Shown here piece after piece: positions 9,676 to 18,492 of a DNA stretch of 50,037 nucleotides. Under the pieces are notes generated by a model that saw only the letters and a list, made by a program, of their open reading frames with translations, did no database searches and was not told where the DNA came from. The DNA is from Phycisphaerales bacterium UBA7800. GTDB lineage: Bacteria; Planctomycetota; Phycisphaerae; Phycisphaerales; Phycisphaeraceae. A program made the translations under genes and the position numbers. Numbering within the stretch: the first letter of the stretch is position 1; each line of letters begins with the position of its first letter. The stretch is taken from the NCBI GenBank assembly GCA_002480565.1, contig DLCK01000062.1:1-50037 (forward strand). Reading direction: 5' to 3'.

Positions 9676-10938
9676 ATGTGTTCAAAATATTCAGAAAAAG
9701 CAGATTCTATTATTAGGCCAGAGTTTGTAGCAGTACTAAAAAATTTTCAAGATTTTGTGCAAACTATTGGCAAGCCGGATTGGCGGCCGATGCTTGCTTA
9801 TGTTGCAGAACTTCATGCAATATCGACCCATCCAGCTAGATTTCCTTTTACTTATCCTTGGGAAGAAATTGGCCCCGGTTATTGTTATGGTCCAGCGTTT
9901 GGTCACTGGGATATCGTGCATGCAGCATTAGATGTGATGCAAGTGCAACCAGAGCATGCGTATCAGCAATTGGTGAATAATTTTTCAGTTCAACAGGATG
10001 ATGGTCTGTTGCCTGGTTCAATATGGTTTGGTGAAGACAAGCCTCAATGGAATAGAGTCGCTGGGCATCCTCCTGTATGGCCATATGCTGTCGATCAATT
10101 ATTCAAAATGCATCCACAATATGATACGGTTGCATTTAGAGAGCGATGCTTTTCAGTTATATCACGCCAGATTGAATGGTTTGAGAACAACCGATCTGCT
10201 GATCCTCAAGGGTTCTACTATACAGACATCCTCAATCACACGTGGGAGAGTGGTGTTGACGATGGTATCCGTTTTCTTAATACACAATCAGGACCCTATG
10301 CTTGCGTTGATGCAACATCACATCTTTTTGCTTTGTACGAGACTGCATCAATTTGGGGAAAGTGCCTGAAAAAAGATGTTTCTGATTACATAGATAAATC
10401 ACAACAATTACGTGAATTTATCCAGGACAAACTTTATTCATTCCAAAGCCGATTTTTTCACGATATTTGGAATGTGGATGATCCAGATAGCCGCGTTATG
10501 ACAATTGAAGGTGCGTGGCCCATGATTGTCGGTGCTGCAAAAGAATCGCAAGCCAATGGTGTGATTGAGAATCTGATGAATCCGGAACTATTTCTTTCCG
10601 ATCATCCATTAACCACCGTTTCAATGGACGATCCGCGATTTGAATTGCGAATGTGGCGTGGCCCTGCGTGGAATTCCATGACATATTGGGTTGCACTTGG
10701 CTGTTTGCGATATCATCATTCTGATGCTGCTGCAACTTTGTTGGAAAAAGCATTGGATCAGTCTGCGAAGCAATTTGAACAAACTGGAACCATATGGGAA
10801 TTCTACCACCCATTTGGTGGTGATCCAAGAAAAGTTGCCAGAAAACCCGGTACTGAGCAAAATTACCCATGTCCTGACTATCTTGGGCATAATCCATTGA
10901 TTGCTATGACTATTTTATGGCAACATAGTAAAGAATAG
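9676..10938 (+). CDS. GH63/MGH-like cytosolic glycosidase
   Basis: A 420-residue protein with no signal peptide. It has the (alpha/alpha)6-barrel signatures of the GH63/GH37-like superfamily: GPAFGHWDIVHAALD near residue 75, a WESGVDDGIRF box near 195 (the usual place of the general acid in 'W.SG.D.S.R'), WRGPAWNSMTYW near 330, and GTIWEFYHPFGGDP near 375 where the family carries its second catalytic acid (Glu in WE-x-Y-x-P). At 420 residues it is a compact barrel-only form, like mannosylglycerate-hydrolase-type members. It probably removes a terminal alpha-linked sugar from imported oligosaccharides. It follows the GntR gene by about 100 bases in the same direction. Confidence 0.7.
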   Translation: MCSKYSEKADSIIRPEFVAVLKNFQDFVQTIGKPDWRPMLAYVAELHAISTHPARFPFTYPWEEIGPGYCYGPAFGHWDIVHAALDVMQVQPEHAYQQLVNNFSVQQDDGLLPGSIWFGEDKPQWNRVAGHPPVWPYAVDQLFKMHPQYDTVAFRERCFSVISRQIEWFENNRSADPQGFYYTDILNHTWESGVDDGIRFLNTQSGPYACVDATSHLFALYETASIWGKCLKKDVSDYIDKSQQLREFIQDKLYSFQSRFFHDIWNVDDPDSRVMTIEGAWPMIVGAAKESQANGVIENLMNPELFLSDHPLTTVSMDDPRFELRMWRGPAWNSMTYWVALGCLRYHHSDAAATLLEKALDQSAKQFEQTGTIWEFYHPFGGDPRKVARKPGTEQNYPCPDYLGHNPLIAMTILWQHSKE

Positions 10939-10997
10939 GATGCAAGCAAGATACATATATTGAAATAACTGCATGTCGAATTGCAAAGGGTATGATT

Positions 10998-11013
10998 CGC
11001 CATATTTATGGCG
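10998..11013. terminator. Short hairpin after GH63-like gene
   Basis: CGCCATA, loop TT, TATGGCG: a perfect 7-bp stem 60 bases after the stop codon, between converging genes. It has only a weak T-run after it (GTCTGATTT), so it could be a weak terminator or a protein-binding palindrome. The rest of 11014-11218 shows nothing I can name. Confidence 0.4.
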
Positions 11014-11218
11014 GTCTGATTTGTGCCATTTCAAAGAGACTTTATTGCTATGTGGAATTGAATTGGAGTATGTAACACAAATTGTTCATCAAGTCATGTA
11101 TACAGAATCCAAACAAGCCTAAGTAATAATCCGTTGCGTCGCTACAACCTTCAGGTTTACGACGTTGCCCGAAAGGTGTTTGAAATCGTGTGTGTGATGG
11201 TTATTGGGTTGTACGTCC

Positions 11219-12301
11219 TTAGCTTTTCAAAGGCACCACCATGTTCCAAGTTCGCTCCAATTCTTCTCTGCCATTTTGTAAAACTGAAGTCGCCGCAAAC
11301 AGGTGCGTTGGCTTGCCGTTTTCCAATAACAGTTGCGGGCGTTCGAAATTATGCTGGATCGTTACAGACTGATCTTCCCATTGGACTTTCCGACTGTAGG
11401 CTTGCGGGGGATCGCTTAGCTGCCAATCCATGCCGTTGGTTGAAACAGCATGCAAGCCACAGCCTGATTCGCCGGTGATGTTGGCATTGATGACTTTCAT
11501 GATCATTTCATATCGGCCGGGCTGACTTTCCCAAACAAAGGGATCTTCAATGTTGGCATTAAGGTTAAAAATTGGATCGTCCTGCAAGCGGGTATATGGG
11601 CCAAGTGGGGTATCGGCTGATGCGATACCGAAGCGAAGGTTGTATTGATCCTCGCCAACCGCACCTGCGGATTTGTAAATCAGCAAGATGCTGCCATCAC
11701 GACAAACGCAAGGCGCGGGGTTGGTAGTCATCAGGCTGTCCCAATGGTTTGGTCGGGGCATGAGGATCGGCTTGTCCATGCGCTGCCATGGTCCGTTGGG
11801 ATCGGAGGCAATCGCAACACCGACGCGCTGATTGCCACGCGCTTCCCAGACAGCAGGACTTTCCCAATCCAGCGGGTTGTCGGGTGTGGGGGTTGGCCCG
11901 GAATAGGTCGTTCCGGTGTAGTACAGCAAATATTGGCCATCGCGGTAACAGACACTGGGGTTATGCGTCATGCGACCGTCCCAATATTCCTCACCCCGAG
12001 GGGGCAAAATGGTCTGCACATATTCATATGGGCCTTGGGGCGTTGCTGAGACCGCATGCACAATTTCAGAATTAGTCAGCCAGTGAGGCCGAAAAGCCAG
12101 CGACATGGACCAGCGTGAAGCATACATGTGAAAACGACCATCAGGCCCAGCAATGACCGAGCCGCACCACACCCAATAATCTTTCATGGCAAAACCGCCA
12201 TCAAGCGGCGCAGGCCGGATTTTTTTCGAGAATGCCTGATGCGATTGATCGTGATTCATTGCATTAACGTCAGGAATGACTGGTTTACTTGCAGAATTCA
12301 T
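11219..12301 (-). CDS. GH43-like five-bladed propeller glycosidase
   Basis: A 360-residue protein without signal peptide. Repeated blade motifs of the GH43/GH117-type beta-propeller fold are visible: WVWCGSVIAGPDGRFHMYAS, MTHNPSVCYRDGQYLLYYTG, TNPAPCVCRDGSILLIYKS and NIEDPFVWESQPGRYEMIMK. The 'H-N-P-S-V...YYTG' and 'EDPF-W' segments are typical of the active site rim of these enzymes. An acidic residue in DYWVWCG may be the base, but I cannot assign the catalytic triad firmly. It is transcribed away from the LacI gene at 12477, sharing a 175-base divergent control region, so it is probably regulated by that protein. Substrate unknown; cytosolic removal of an arabinose, xylose or anhydro-galactose unit are options from the fold. 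Confidence 0.65.
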   Translation of the reverse strand: MNSASKPVIPDVNAMNHDQSHQAFSKKIRPAPLDGGFAMKDYWVWCGSVIAGPDGRFHMYASRWSMSLAFRPHWLTNSEIVHAVSATPQGPYEYVQTILPPRGEEYWDGRMTHNPSVCYRDGQYLLYYTGTTYSGPTPTPDNPLDWESPAVWEARGNQRVGVAIASDPNGPWQRMDKPILMPRPNHWDSLMTTNPAPCVCRDGSILLIYKSAGAVGEDQYNLRFGIASADTPLGPYTRLQDDPIFNLNANIEDPFVWESQPGRYEMIMKVINANITGESGCGLHAVSTNGMDWQLSDPPQAYSRKVQWEDQSVTIQHNFERPQLLLENGKPTHLFAATSVLQNGREELERTWNMVVPLKS

Positions 12302-12430
12302 CTGTGTCGACCTTTTATTTTATTGATTTGTTAAAACGAGACATATGTAAATATTGCATTGGCTTGTTCTTTGGCATTCAGGAGTCAAATGACACGTATG
12401 GGTTTGACTTCACATTTCTCAGAGCTAGAA

Positions 12431-12459
12431 TTGACTGTATATATTTACAGTAAATTATG
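12431..12459 (+). promoter_or_regulatory. Promoter/operator of LacI regulator at 12477
   Basis: TTGACT (12431-12436) could be a -35 box with a weak -10 near 12453-12459. Overlapping it is a perfect palindrome, ACTGTA-TATATT-TACAGT (12434-12451), the size of a LacI-family operator. It sits about 26 bases before the start of the LacI gene and in the divergent gap with the GH43-like gene, so autoregulation plus control of the neighbour is plausible. Confidence 0.45.
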
Positions 12460-12476
12460 CAAGGAATTCTATCCCA

Positions 12477-13400
12477 ATGCCACCGACTGTGACACTACGA
12501 GAAGTTGCCCGACAAGCTGGTGTATCACCAACAGCGGTTTCGCAGGCCATGCGAGATGCATGCAAATCAGCATTTTTGAGTGATAAGCGACGTAATGAAA
12601 TTTTGCGCGTCGCTCGTAAAGTCGGTTATCGCCCCAACGACGATATCGCTGTGATCATGCGTGACAGAAAAGGTGGCCCGGATCCATTTTTAATTCAAGC
12701 ATTTTTAGGTGTTCATCAAGCGATTCAGGCCTCAGGCGGTCGTGCGATTCTTGAGCATGTCGCTGCAGGAAATATCCCCCAGTCAATCAGTGGCTGGCAG
12801 TGTGGTGGGGTTCTATTTTTGGAAAACGCATCATATTACCCACAGGCAGTTGAATCTCTGGATGAAAAAGGGATCGCCTATGCCACGATCAATCCTTCGC
12901 AAGATCAGCCAATGAATTGCATTGTCAGTGACGATGAACAGGCCTTGCTCAAGGGACTGCAATGGCTCCGTGAACAAGATTGCATGGATTATGCCTTTGT
13001 CGTTCCTCAAATCAATCACTGTAGTTATAACAAACGGCTTAATGCTTACATGGGTTTTATTCGACAGAGCGGCTTGTCTCCCCGTGTATTTAGTGACACG
13101 GATGTCAAAGAAAATCTCAACGCAGTGCGCAATTTACCTGCTGATAAACGCATTGGGCTCATCACCATCAATGAATGGTATATGGCATTGGATGCAATTT
13201 TATCGCCGCAGCACGATGTCAAAATATTGACGCTAAAAAGCGCGAATTCAGCCTGGGCCAGTCCGCAGGCAACACTGGATGTCCCTCTGTGCGAGATGGG
13301 TATCAAGGGTGTTGAAATGATTCATCAGAAATGGGCAGACCGCAGCTTGCATAGCCCATCAATTGTCGTGATGCCAAAGTTAACAATCAGCGAAACTTAG
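12477..13400 (+). CDS. LacI-family regulator
   Basis: A 307-residue regulator. Residues 5-55 form the LacI helix-turn-helix (TLREVARQAGVSPTAVSQAM, then RVARKVGYRPN as hinge helix), followed by a PBP-like effector domain. The usual 'P-x-TVSRVLN' recognition helix is 'PTAVSQAMRD' here. It is slightly short for the family (about 330-340). AAGGAA at 12461-12466 is an acceptable ribosome binding site for ATG 12477. It lies between the divergent GH43-like gene and the downstream secreted GH51-like enzyme, and is the likely local switch. Confidence 0.85.
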   Translation: MPPTVTLREVARQAGVSPTAVSQAMRDACKSAFLSDKRRNEILRVARKVGYRPNDDIAVIMRDRKGGPDPFLIQAFLGVHQAIQASGGRAILEHVAAGNIPQSISGWQCGGVLFLENASYYPQAVESLDEKGIAYATINPSQDQPMNCIVSDDEQALLKGLQWLREQDCMDYAFVVPQINHCSYNKRLNAYMGFIRQSGLSPRVFSDTDVKENLNAVRNLPADKRIGLITINEWYMALDAILSPQHDVKILTLKSANSAWASPQATLDVPLCEMGIKGVEMIHQKWADRSLHSPSIVVMPKLTISET

Positions 13401-13480
13401 TCGGTCTGAAACTTTCAGATCATTTGATTTTATATTTTATTAACACGATAGAACCTGTGATTCAGGTGGAGGATATCCTA

Positions 13481-15349
13481 TTGTTTAAATCATATAACCG
13501 TTTACATCGTCTCTTGGTTTTAATGATGGCATTGTCTGCCGTTCCATGCATGGCTGATACTTTGCCTGATATTGGTTTGTCGACACAGAGTTGGAATCTA
13601 TGTACAGGAGCTACTATCGAGAACGGCATTTTGACGATTGATGGTCATGCTGATGCATACCGACGTGTGAATATCGAAGTGCCAGCAACTGCTTTTGGCC
13701 ACACCAAGTTTTATTTCACCGTTGAGGTTCGACTGAAAAATATTGTGCCAGGGACGGCGATCTATTCGCGTCCAAAAATAAAAGTCTACCAAGATGGCAG
13801 CAAAGCATACCTTGCCAGAAACATCATCGGCCTGCCTGAAAACCGATGGTCCCTTGTCACCTTGGAATATGAAATCACCTCACAACAGAATCCTCAAACA
13901 CTCACCTTTGAGTTAGGAATTCAGCAATGCGAAGGTCAGGTTGAATTCAAAAACCCAATGGTTTTGCCACAAGCACCTGTATCGACATTTGAATATCCGT
14001 TTGATAGACCTGACAATCCCAATTGCAGCTTGGATATCAATACATCGAAATTAACGCCGATGAACAATCACCTGCTTGGTGCCAATCAGCAGTTTGCAGG
14101 AAGCCCCATCAAGTATGGCGATTCATCCATTGACGATCTGATTCGCAGTATTGATCTGCCGCAATTGCGTTTCCCCGGCGGAACCGTCAGCAACTTTTAT
14201 GATTGGCAGACTGATGGATTTTTCATGCCTGATCCTTATACAGGTCGACTCAAAACGTGGATTGGAAATTTGATCGATAAAGATGACAAATTCGAGTTTC
14301 AAGCCTATGCGAACCTTTGCCAAACCAATCAAATCGCTTCGCAGTTGGTTTTTAATGTTCTGAAGGATACGGTTGAAGAGTCCGTCTCTCGTTTGCAAAA
14401 TCGACAGCAGGCTGGTTTGACTTTTGAATATATTGAACTGGGGAATGAAAATTATTCCAGTGCCCAACAGGGCGGGCGAATTGAAGACCAAGCTGCATAC
14501 ATCAGCTTTACCCAACAACTCAATGATGCACTCAAAGCTGCTGATCCAAGTATCAAAACTGCTGTTATGAGTGATGGCAACATGATGGACTGGGATCAAG
14601 AGCTTGCAGGTTGCAACTACTATGATGCAGTGGTCATGCACCCATACCTGAGAGTGGATACCACGGTATGTGATGATGAAACCATCTCTTTGTTACTTAG
14701 TGCCTACAAAATATTCAATGAAGATGTGCAACATTACACCGATTTGTTTGGCAATCGCGATTTGCTTTTAAGCGAATGGGGTATTATTGGCATGCGGTCA
14801 GATAATGAGGCGATGAATAATATTTATACTGCCTTGTCAGTTGCAGATAAGTTTCTTGCGATTCTCAAACAGTCTCAAGAAGGTCCGGTTCGCCAGGCAT
14901 TGATCCATATCTTGATCAGTACCAAAGAAACCCCTGAAGCTCAGAGCCTTTTTAACTGCAATCGTGTTACCGGTGAACGCTTTCAATCAAGACGCGGTGT
15001 TGTTTACCGTAACATTATTCATACTTTCAAAGACAGTCAGGTTTACTTGGCCCAAAGCACATCGCCTCAATTAACAACCGATTTACCCGCAACGATTGCC
15101 CGTGCAGTCAAGCGGTCAGATGGCAAAAAAGTTGTGTTCGCAGTAAATAAACTTGATGTCGCTTGCCCATTGGAATTGAAAATTGATGGTGTCGTCCACA
15201 CTGGCACCTATACGTTGAAAACTTACACCGAACCGCAACTTACCGGTTACGGCTGGTATCCATTTGACCAGGATGTGATGGCAGTGCAGCAGGGGACAGG
15301 TGGTATTCAACTCCCACCATTGTCTATTAGTGTGATTGAATTAGATTGA
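13481..15349 (+). CDS. Secreted GH51/clan-A-like glycoside hydrolase
   Basis: The frame is open from 13424, but TTG 13481 has GGAGG at 13468-13472 with an 8-base spacing and gives a proper signal peptide (LFKSYNRLHRLLVLMMALSAVPCMA), so I choose it: 622 residues. Residues about 25-170 look like a jelly-roll carbohydrate-binding domain; a TIM barrel follows with LPQLRFPGGTVSNFYDW (typical 'R.PGG....Y.W' of GH51 and relatives), EYIELGNENYS and LLLSEWGI. Candidate acid/base is Glu323 and nucleophile Glu432. The C-terminus has the beta-sandwich ending usual for GH51/GH79. Likely an exported arabinofuranosidase-like or related retaining enzyme; family assignment between GH51 and neighbouring clan-A families is not certain. 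A prepilin gene follows at about 50 bases. Confidence 0.7.
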   Translation: MFKSYNRLHRLLVLMMALSAVPCMADTLPDIGLSTQSWNLCTGATIENGILTIDGHADAYRRVNIEVPATAFGHTKFYFTVEVRLKNIVPGTAIYSRPKIKVYQDGSKAYLARNIIGLPENRWSLVTLEYEITSQQNPQTLTFELGIQQCEGQVEFKNPMVLPQAPVSTFEYPFDRPDNPNCSLDINTSKLTPMNNHLLGANQQFAGSPIKYGDSSIDDLIRSIDLPQLRFPGGTVSNFYDWQTDGFFMPDPYTGRLKTWIGNLIDKDDKFEFQAYANLCQTNQIASQLVFNVLKDTVEESVSRLQNRQQAGLTFEYIELGNENYSSAQQGGRIEDQAAYISFTQQLNDALKAADPSIKTAVMSDGNMMDWDQELAGCNYYDAVVMHPYLRVDTTVCDDETISLLLSAYKIFNEDVQHYTDLFGNRDLLLSEWGIIGMRSDNEAMNNIYTALSVADKFLAILKQSQEGPVRQALIHILISTKETPEAQSLFNCNRVTGERFQSRRGVVYRNIIHTFKDSQVYLAQSTSPQLTTDLPATIARAVKRSDGKKVVFAVNKLDVACPLELKIDGVVHTGTYTLKTYTEPQLTGYGWYPFDQDVMAVQQGTGGIQLPPLSISVIELD

Positions 15350-15402
15350 TCGTGCATGAAGCAACTTGTGTCAATAAATCAGCGACTTTAAAAGGATATA
15401 AA

Positions 15403-16092
15403 ATGTTTTCAAAGGCGATTAAATATACGGCTCAATCGAAGCAAAATATTAAAGGATTTACATTAATAGAATTGCTGGTTGTAATTAGTATTATCTCAAT
15501 CTTAATAGCGATTTTGCTGCCAGCTTTGGCATCGGCACGAGCCAGTTCACGCATGATCCAGTGTGCATCGAATCTTCGCGGGATTGGCGTGGCAATTAGT
15601 ATTTATGCTGATGACAACCAGGATTATTTACCTCAAACAACGATTGGTACCCAAACGTGGTCAGTGCATCTTGGCGAAAAATATCTAAATATTCGTGCTG
15701 GAACTTTATGGAGTTTGGGGAATCGCCCACCTTCAATCTTTGCCTGTCCAAGTACCAATGATGTGATTGATGTAAACGGAAATAACTCTGACTACGGTCT
15801 AAATGCAAAAGTCAGTAAAACCACATCATCATTGCGTCGTACAGACATTATTAATGCAAGCGAAATTATCCAAGCAGCTGACGCAGCAGTGCGTGACCTC
15901 AACGCTACAGCCTCATTAAACCCAACGATTCTTGGAATGGAAGGGCGGCATAAACAAGGCCTTTCGTCCATTGATTCAAGTAACATTGTTAATGCACTAT
16001 ATTGTGACGGACATGCCTCATCCAAACAGATTGGTGATCTTGTCACCGGTCTTTATACCACGGCCTTCAATAAACGACCATGGAAGCCATGA
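15403..16092 (+). CDS. Prepilin-like protein
   Basis: The start is ATG 15403 after AAAGGATA (15391-15398); an upstream TTG at 15346 overlaps the previous stop and is less likely. 229 residues: a leader of about 15 residues ending KG, then FTLIELLVVISIISILIAILLPALASARA, then a globular domain. The C-terminal box reads HKQG...SSNIVNALYCDGHA: DG is kept, but the His spacing is longer than 9. It belongs to the module of the GH51-like enzyme just upstream. The stop is followed at 16152 by IS debris. Confidence 0.8.
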   Translation: MFSKAIKYTAQSKQNIKGFTLIELLVVISIISILIAILLPALASARASSRMIQCASNLRGIGVAISIYADDNQDYLPQTTIGTQTWSVHLGEKYLNIRAGTLWSLGNRPPSIFACPSTNDVIDVNGNNSDYGLNAKVSKTTSSLRRTDIINASEIIQAADAAVRDLNATASLNPTILGMEGRHKQGLSSIDSSNIVNALYCDGHASSKQIGDLVTGLYTTAFNKRPWKP

Positions 16093-16151
16093 TGTCCATG
16101 TGCCATGTTTGATTAGGGATAGAATGTGTCAGTAGGTGGTATGGCTCAGTG

Positions 16152-16350
16152 TGTAGCGGAACAGCGGATTGTTTCGCTGATTTGACACGTTTTTATGAAT
16201 TTTGAAGCGCCTGATTTCTCTAATTCCGTTCGCAAAATACGTAACGCGCATGTAGCAGCAATTGTGTTGTTCATTGGGTATGCAGAATTTAGTCGGGTTT
16301 TACGTCGCAAGACAGTACACAGTGATTTTGATCACCGGCAGCATGGCATC
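16152..16350 (-). pseudogene. Relic of an IS end with transposase C-terminus
   Basis: Starts with TGTAGCGGAACAGCGGATTG, matching the corresponding ends at 37055 and 49842, and carries the same inner motif (ACGCGCATG...TAGCA) as 49950-49968. Read on the minus strand, 16300-16344 encodes MLPVIKITVYCLAT and a stop, the diverged C-terminus of the transposase seen at 37215-38468 (MYLPVIKITVTRHAA). The rest of the IS is missing; unrelated debris with GTCATCGAATTCGGCACTG (16370-16388) continues to about 16480. Confidence 0.6.
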
Positions 16351-16482
16351 GTTACCGAATCGGCACCGTGTCATCGAATTCGGCACTGGAATCCAGACGT
16401 TGGCCTGGCCGGGATTCGAGAATTCATTGGGGGGGGAGATATCAGTTGCTGTCGCAACTTGTTTGGTTTGGATGACTGAATT

Positions 16483-17322
16483 TTACTGGGGTGGTTGTGT
16501 TGTTGGCTGGAAGAACAATTCGATTTGTACATGTCGTATGATTTTACGTTGTACATCATCGACTGATAGAAGATGGCGATTGCCTTGTGGGGCGTAGGAA
16601 AAATGGGTGATGCCTTGATAATCGATATGCACTTTACCATGTTTGGAGACATGAAAATACTCACGATCTGGTTTCACGGCATGGAGTACAGCAGCCAAGT
16701 CATAGGTTGGTCGATCGTATGGCATTGTCTTGTATAGCTTGTAAGCTTTCACAACCGTGTGACAATCAATCCATTTATAATCGTTGAGAATGCTATGAGC
16801 TGGATAGGTGATTGGTGCGCCAGCTTCCCAGCCACTGAATAAGATTTGCGCGGGACATTCGTGAATAAAACGAGTCGATGCAGGCAGGTCTTCGGTGATG
16901 TTGTATTCTCGATGGGTGTTTGGTGTATTGCAGGTTATGTCAGTGAAGTTGCCAGCCATCATGACCACATGACTTACTTTTTGTTCAAGGAGTTTCTTGC
17001 CATTAAGTGATGAAGCGTTGTCAGGTGGTGTCATAAGCAATTGATACAGATTGGTGCAAAATCCGATGAGGATCAATGTCACGCTGTGGTCTTGGGCATG
17101 GGCGTGTAATCGACGCAGCAGGATAACTGCTGGCATGTAATCTCCCATAGGATGCGTAGTCGGGAACTGTGCATGTCCATCAGGTGTTTTTCGTTCGACG
17201 ATTACACGATTGAATTGGCCGACTTCTGGTGTGACCCCATTTTGCACCATGCCGATCGGGATATCTCCGTTGCAATAAAACATGCTGATGGCATCTACCA
17301 TGGCAGGGGCGTAAGGATTGTC
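16483..17322 (-). pseudogene. 5'-truncated nucleoside hydrolase
   Basis: Reading minus-strand, the frame has DNPYAPAMVDAISMFYCNGD then IPIGM, EKRT-type segments, MMAGNF, a NITEDLPAS/FIHECP region and YDLAAVLHAV, a clear inosine/uridine-preferring nucleoside hydrolase. The N-terminal Asp cluster (DxDxxxDD) that binds calcium is missing: homology stops at DNPY (17322) and the next codons of the same frame (MPHDGLGDTGM) are the antisense of the integrase remnant at 17323-17460. So the gene lost its first roughly 60 codons at this junction and the product cannot be active. The frame is otherwise open to its stop at 16483, suggesting a fairly recent event. Confidence 0.75.
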
Positions 17323-17460
17323 CATCCCCGTGTCGCCCAAGCCGTCATGCGGCATAGCCGGATCGAACTCACCACCAACTTCTACACCGACCCCGCCTTG
17401 CTGGACGTCAATGGCGCGGTCAATGCGCTGCCGGATTTTGCTGGAAGGCAGATTGCTTAG
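17323..17460 (+). pseudogene. Tyrosine recombinase (integrase) C-terminal remnant 1
   Basis: The frame reads HPRVAQAVMRHSRIELTTNF then YTDPALLDVNGAVNALPDF and ends with a stop at 17458-17460. The 'MRHS-I-LT-N-Y' segment, with the catalytic Tyr in FYTD, is the end of a phage-type integrase. Nothing before HPRV is integrase; it abuts the truncated nucleoside hydrolase. 17361-17455 is repeated in diverged form at 28903-28998. From 17461 to 17705 I see no gene. Confidence 0.7.
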
Positions 17461-17705
17461 TCGTTAAAAGTCAAAATTGGGCCTGAAGAACAAAAAACTT
17501 TCTGATAACGCAAAACAATACTGCAAACACGCAAATATCCATGGGCATTGTAGAAAGACGAAATCATAACTTTATACTTCTGATGGGTTAATTCAGTTTG
17601 ATCATTGGTACAGATAATAGTGATGTACTCAATCACGCCAGGACTCTTTTGATGAAAGATGCACATCAGATGAAATGCAATGAAATGCAAGAGATCGAAG
17701 GCACA

Positions 17706-18425
17706 ATGAGCCAGCGAGATGGTTTGGGATTTACACTGATTGAATTGTTGGTGGTGATTTCAATCATTTCACTGTTGTTGGCCATTTTGCTACCTGCGTT
17801 ACAATCGGCACGCAAGTCCGCTCGAGCAACAATGTGCTTGTCGAATCTCAGGCAGACGTCGATTTTGCAGGGAGCTTATGCAGCTGACAACAAAGACTTG
17901 CTTCTGCTTGATGTGAAAAGTACTGCCAGTTTTTACTACCAGATCGCCAAGTCAGGGATAATCAACGAAAAAAACGCAGTCTACAAATGCCCCAGTGCCG
18001 AATATTACAAGTCTTCAATCACAAATAATGTGGATTACCCGCTGAATCTCCAGTCAAGAACCTATGCAAGCAATTACACAAGTTTTTGGAAGGGCAGTAG
18101 CAGTTACAGTCTGAGAAAAGTCAATGGTGATTGGGAGGGGACGACCAAGGAGTTCAGGCTTTTGGAATGGAATCAGTTGGCTGAACCGGGCAAGTATTTT
18201 CTGGTGATGGATTCAAAGCGGAATGGCAGCCCGCAAAACAGTTTTGAAATTTACCCGGGAAATTACAACTGGTCTGCACGTCCATGGTCAGTTCATACCA
18301 GCGATGGTGGTGCGGTCAATACGCTGTTTGCGGACATGCATGCCAAGGCTACCAGCCAGGAAACCTATTACAACTACCTTCATGTCGGGACGCAATTTGC
18401 CTTCTCCGGAAACTTAGTCTGGTAA
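17706..18425 (+). CDS. Prepilin-like protein with altered H-X9-DG box
   Basis: ATG 17706 gives the shortest leader (MSQRDGLG) before FTLIELLVVISIISLLLAILLPALQ, which suits a prepilin; several upstream in-frame ATGs (17652 on) are possible but would give an unusual leader. 239 residues. The C-terminal box is HTSDGGAVNTLFADMHA: the DG is DM, so either the motif is degenerate or the domain has a changed role. It starts the module with the giant GH2-like protein, 68 bases downstream. Confidence 0.8.
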   Translation: MSQRDGLGFTLIELLVVISIISLLLAILLPALQSARKSARATMCLSNLRQTSILQGAYAADNKDLLLLDVKSTASFYYQIAKSGIINEKNAVYKCPSAEYYKSSITNNVDYPLNLQSRTYASNYTSFWKGSSSYSLRKVNGDWEGTTKEFRLLEWNQLAEPGKYFLVMDSKRNGSPQNSFEIYPGNYNWSARPWSVHTSDGGAVNTLFADMHAKATSQETYYNYLHVGTQFAFSGNLVW

Positions 18426-18492
18426 TCGCACAAGTTATTGCAACATTTTCAGTGAATACTGGAGATGTCTTAATTAAGGCCTGAATTTAAGT

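Noticed and set aside
17152..17460. A 102-residue plus-strand protein
   Set aside because: Only its last 46 codons are integrase; the first part is antisense to the nucleoside hydrolase, so it is a chimera at a junction.
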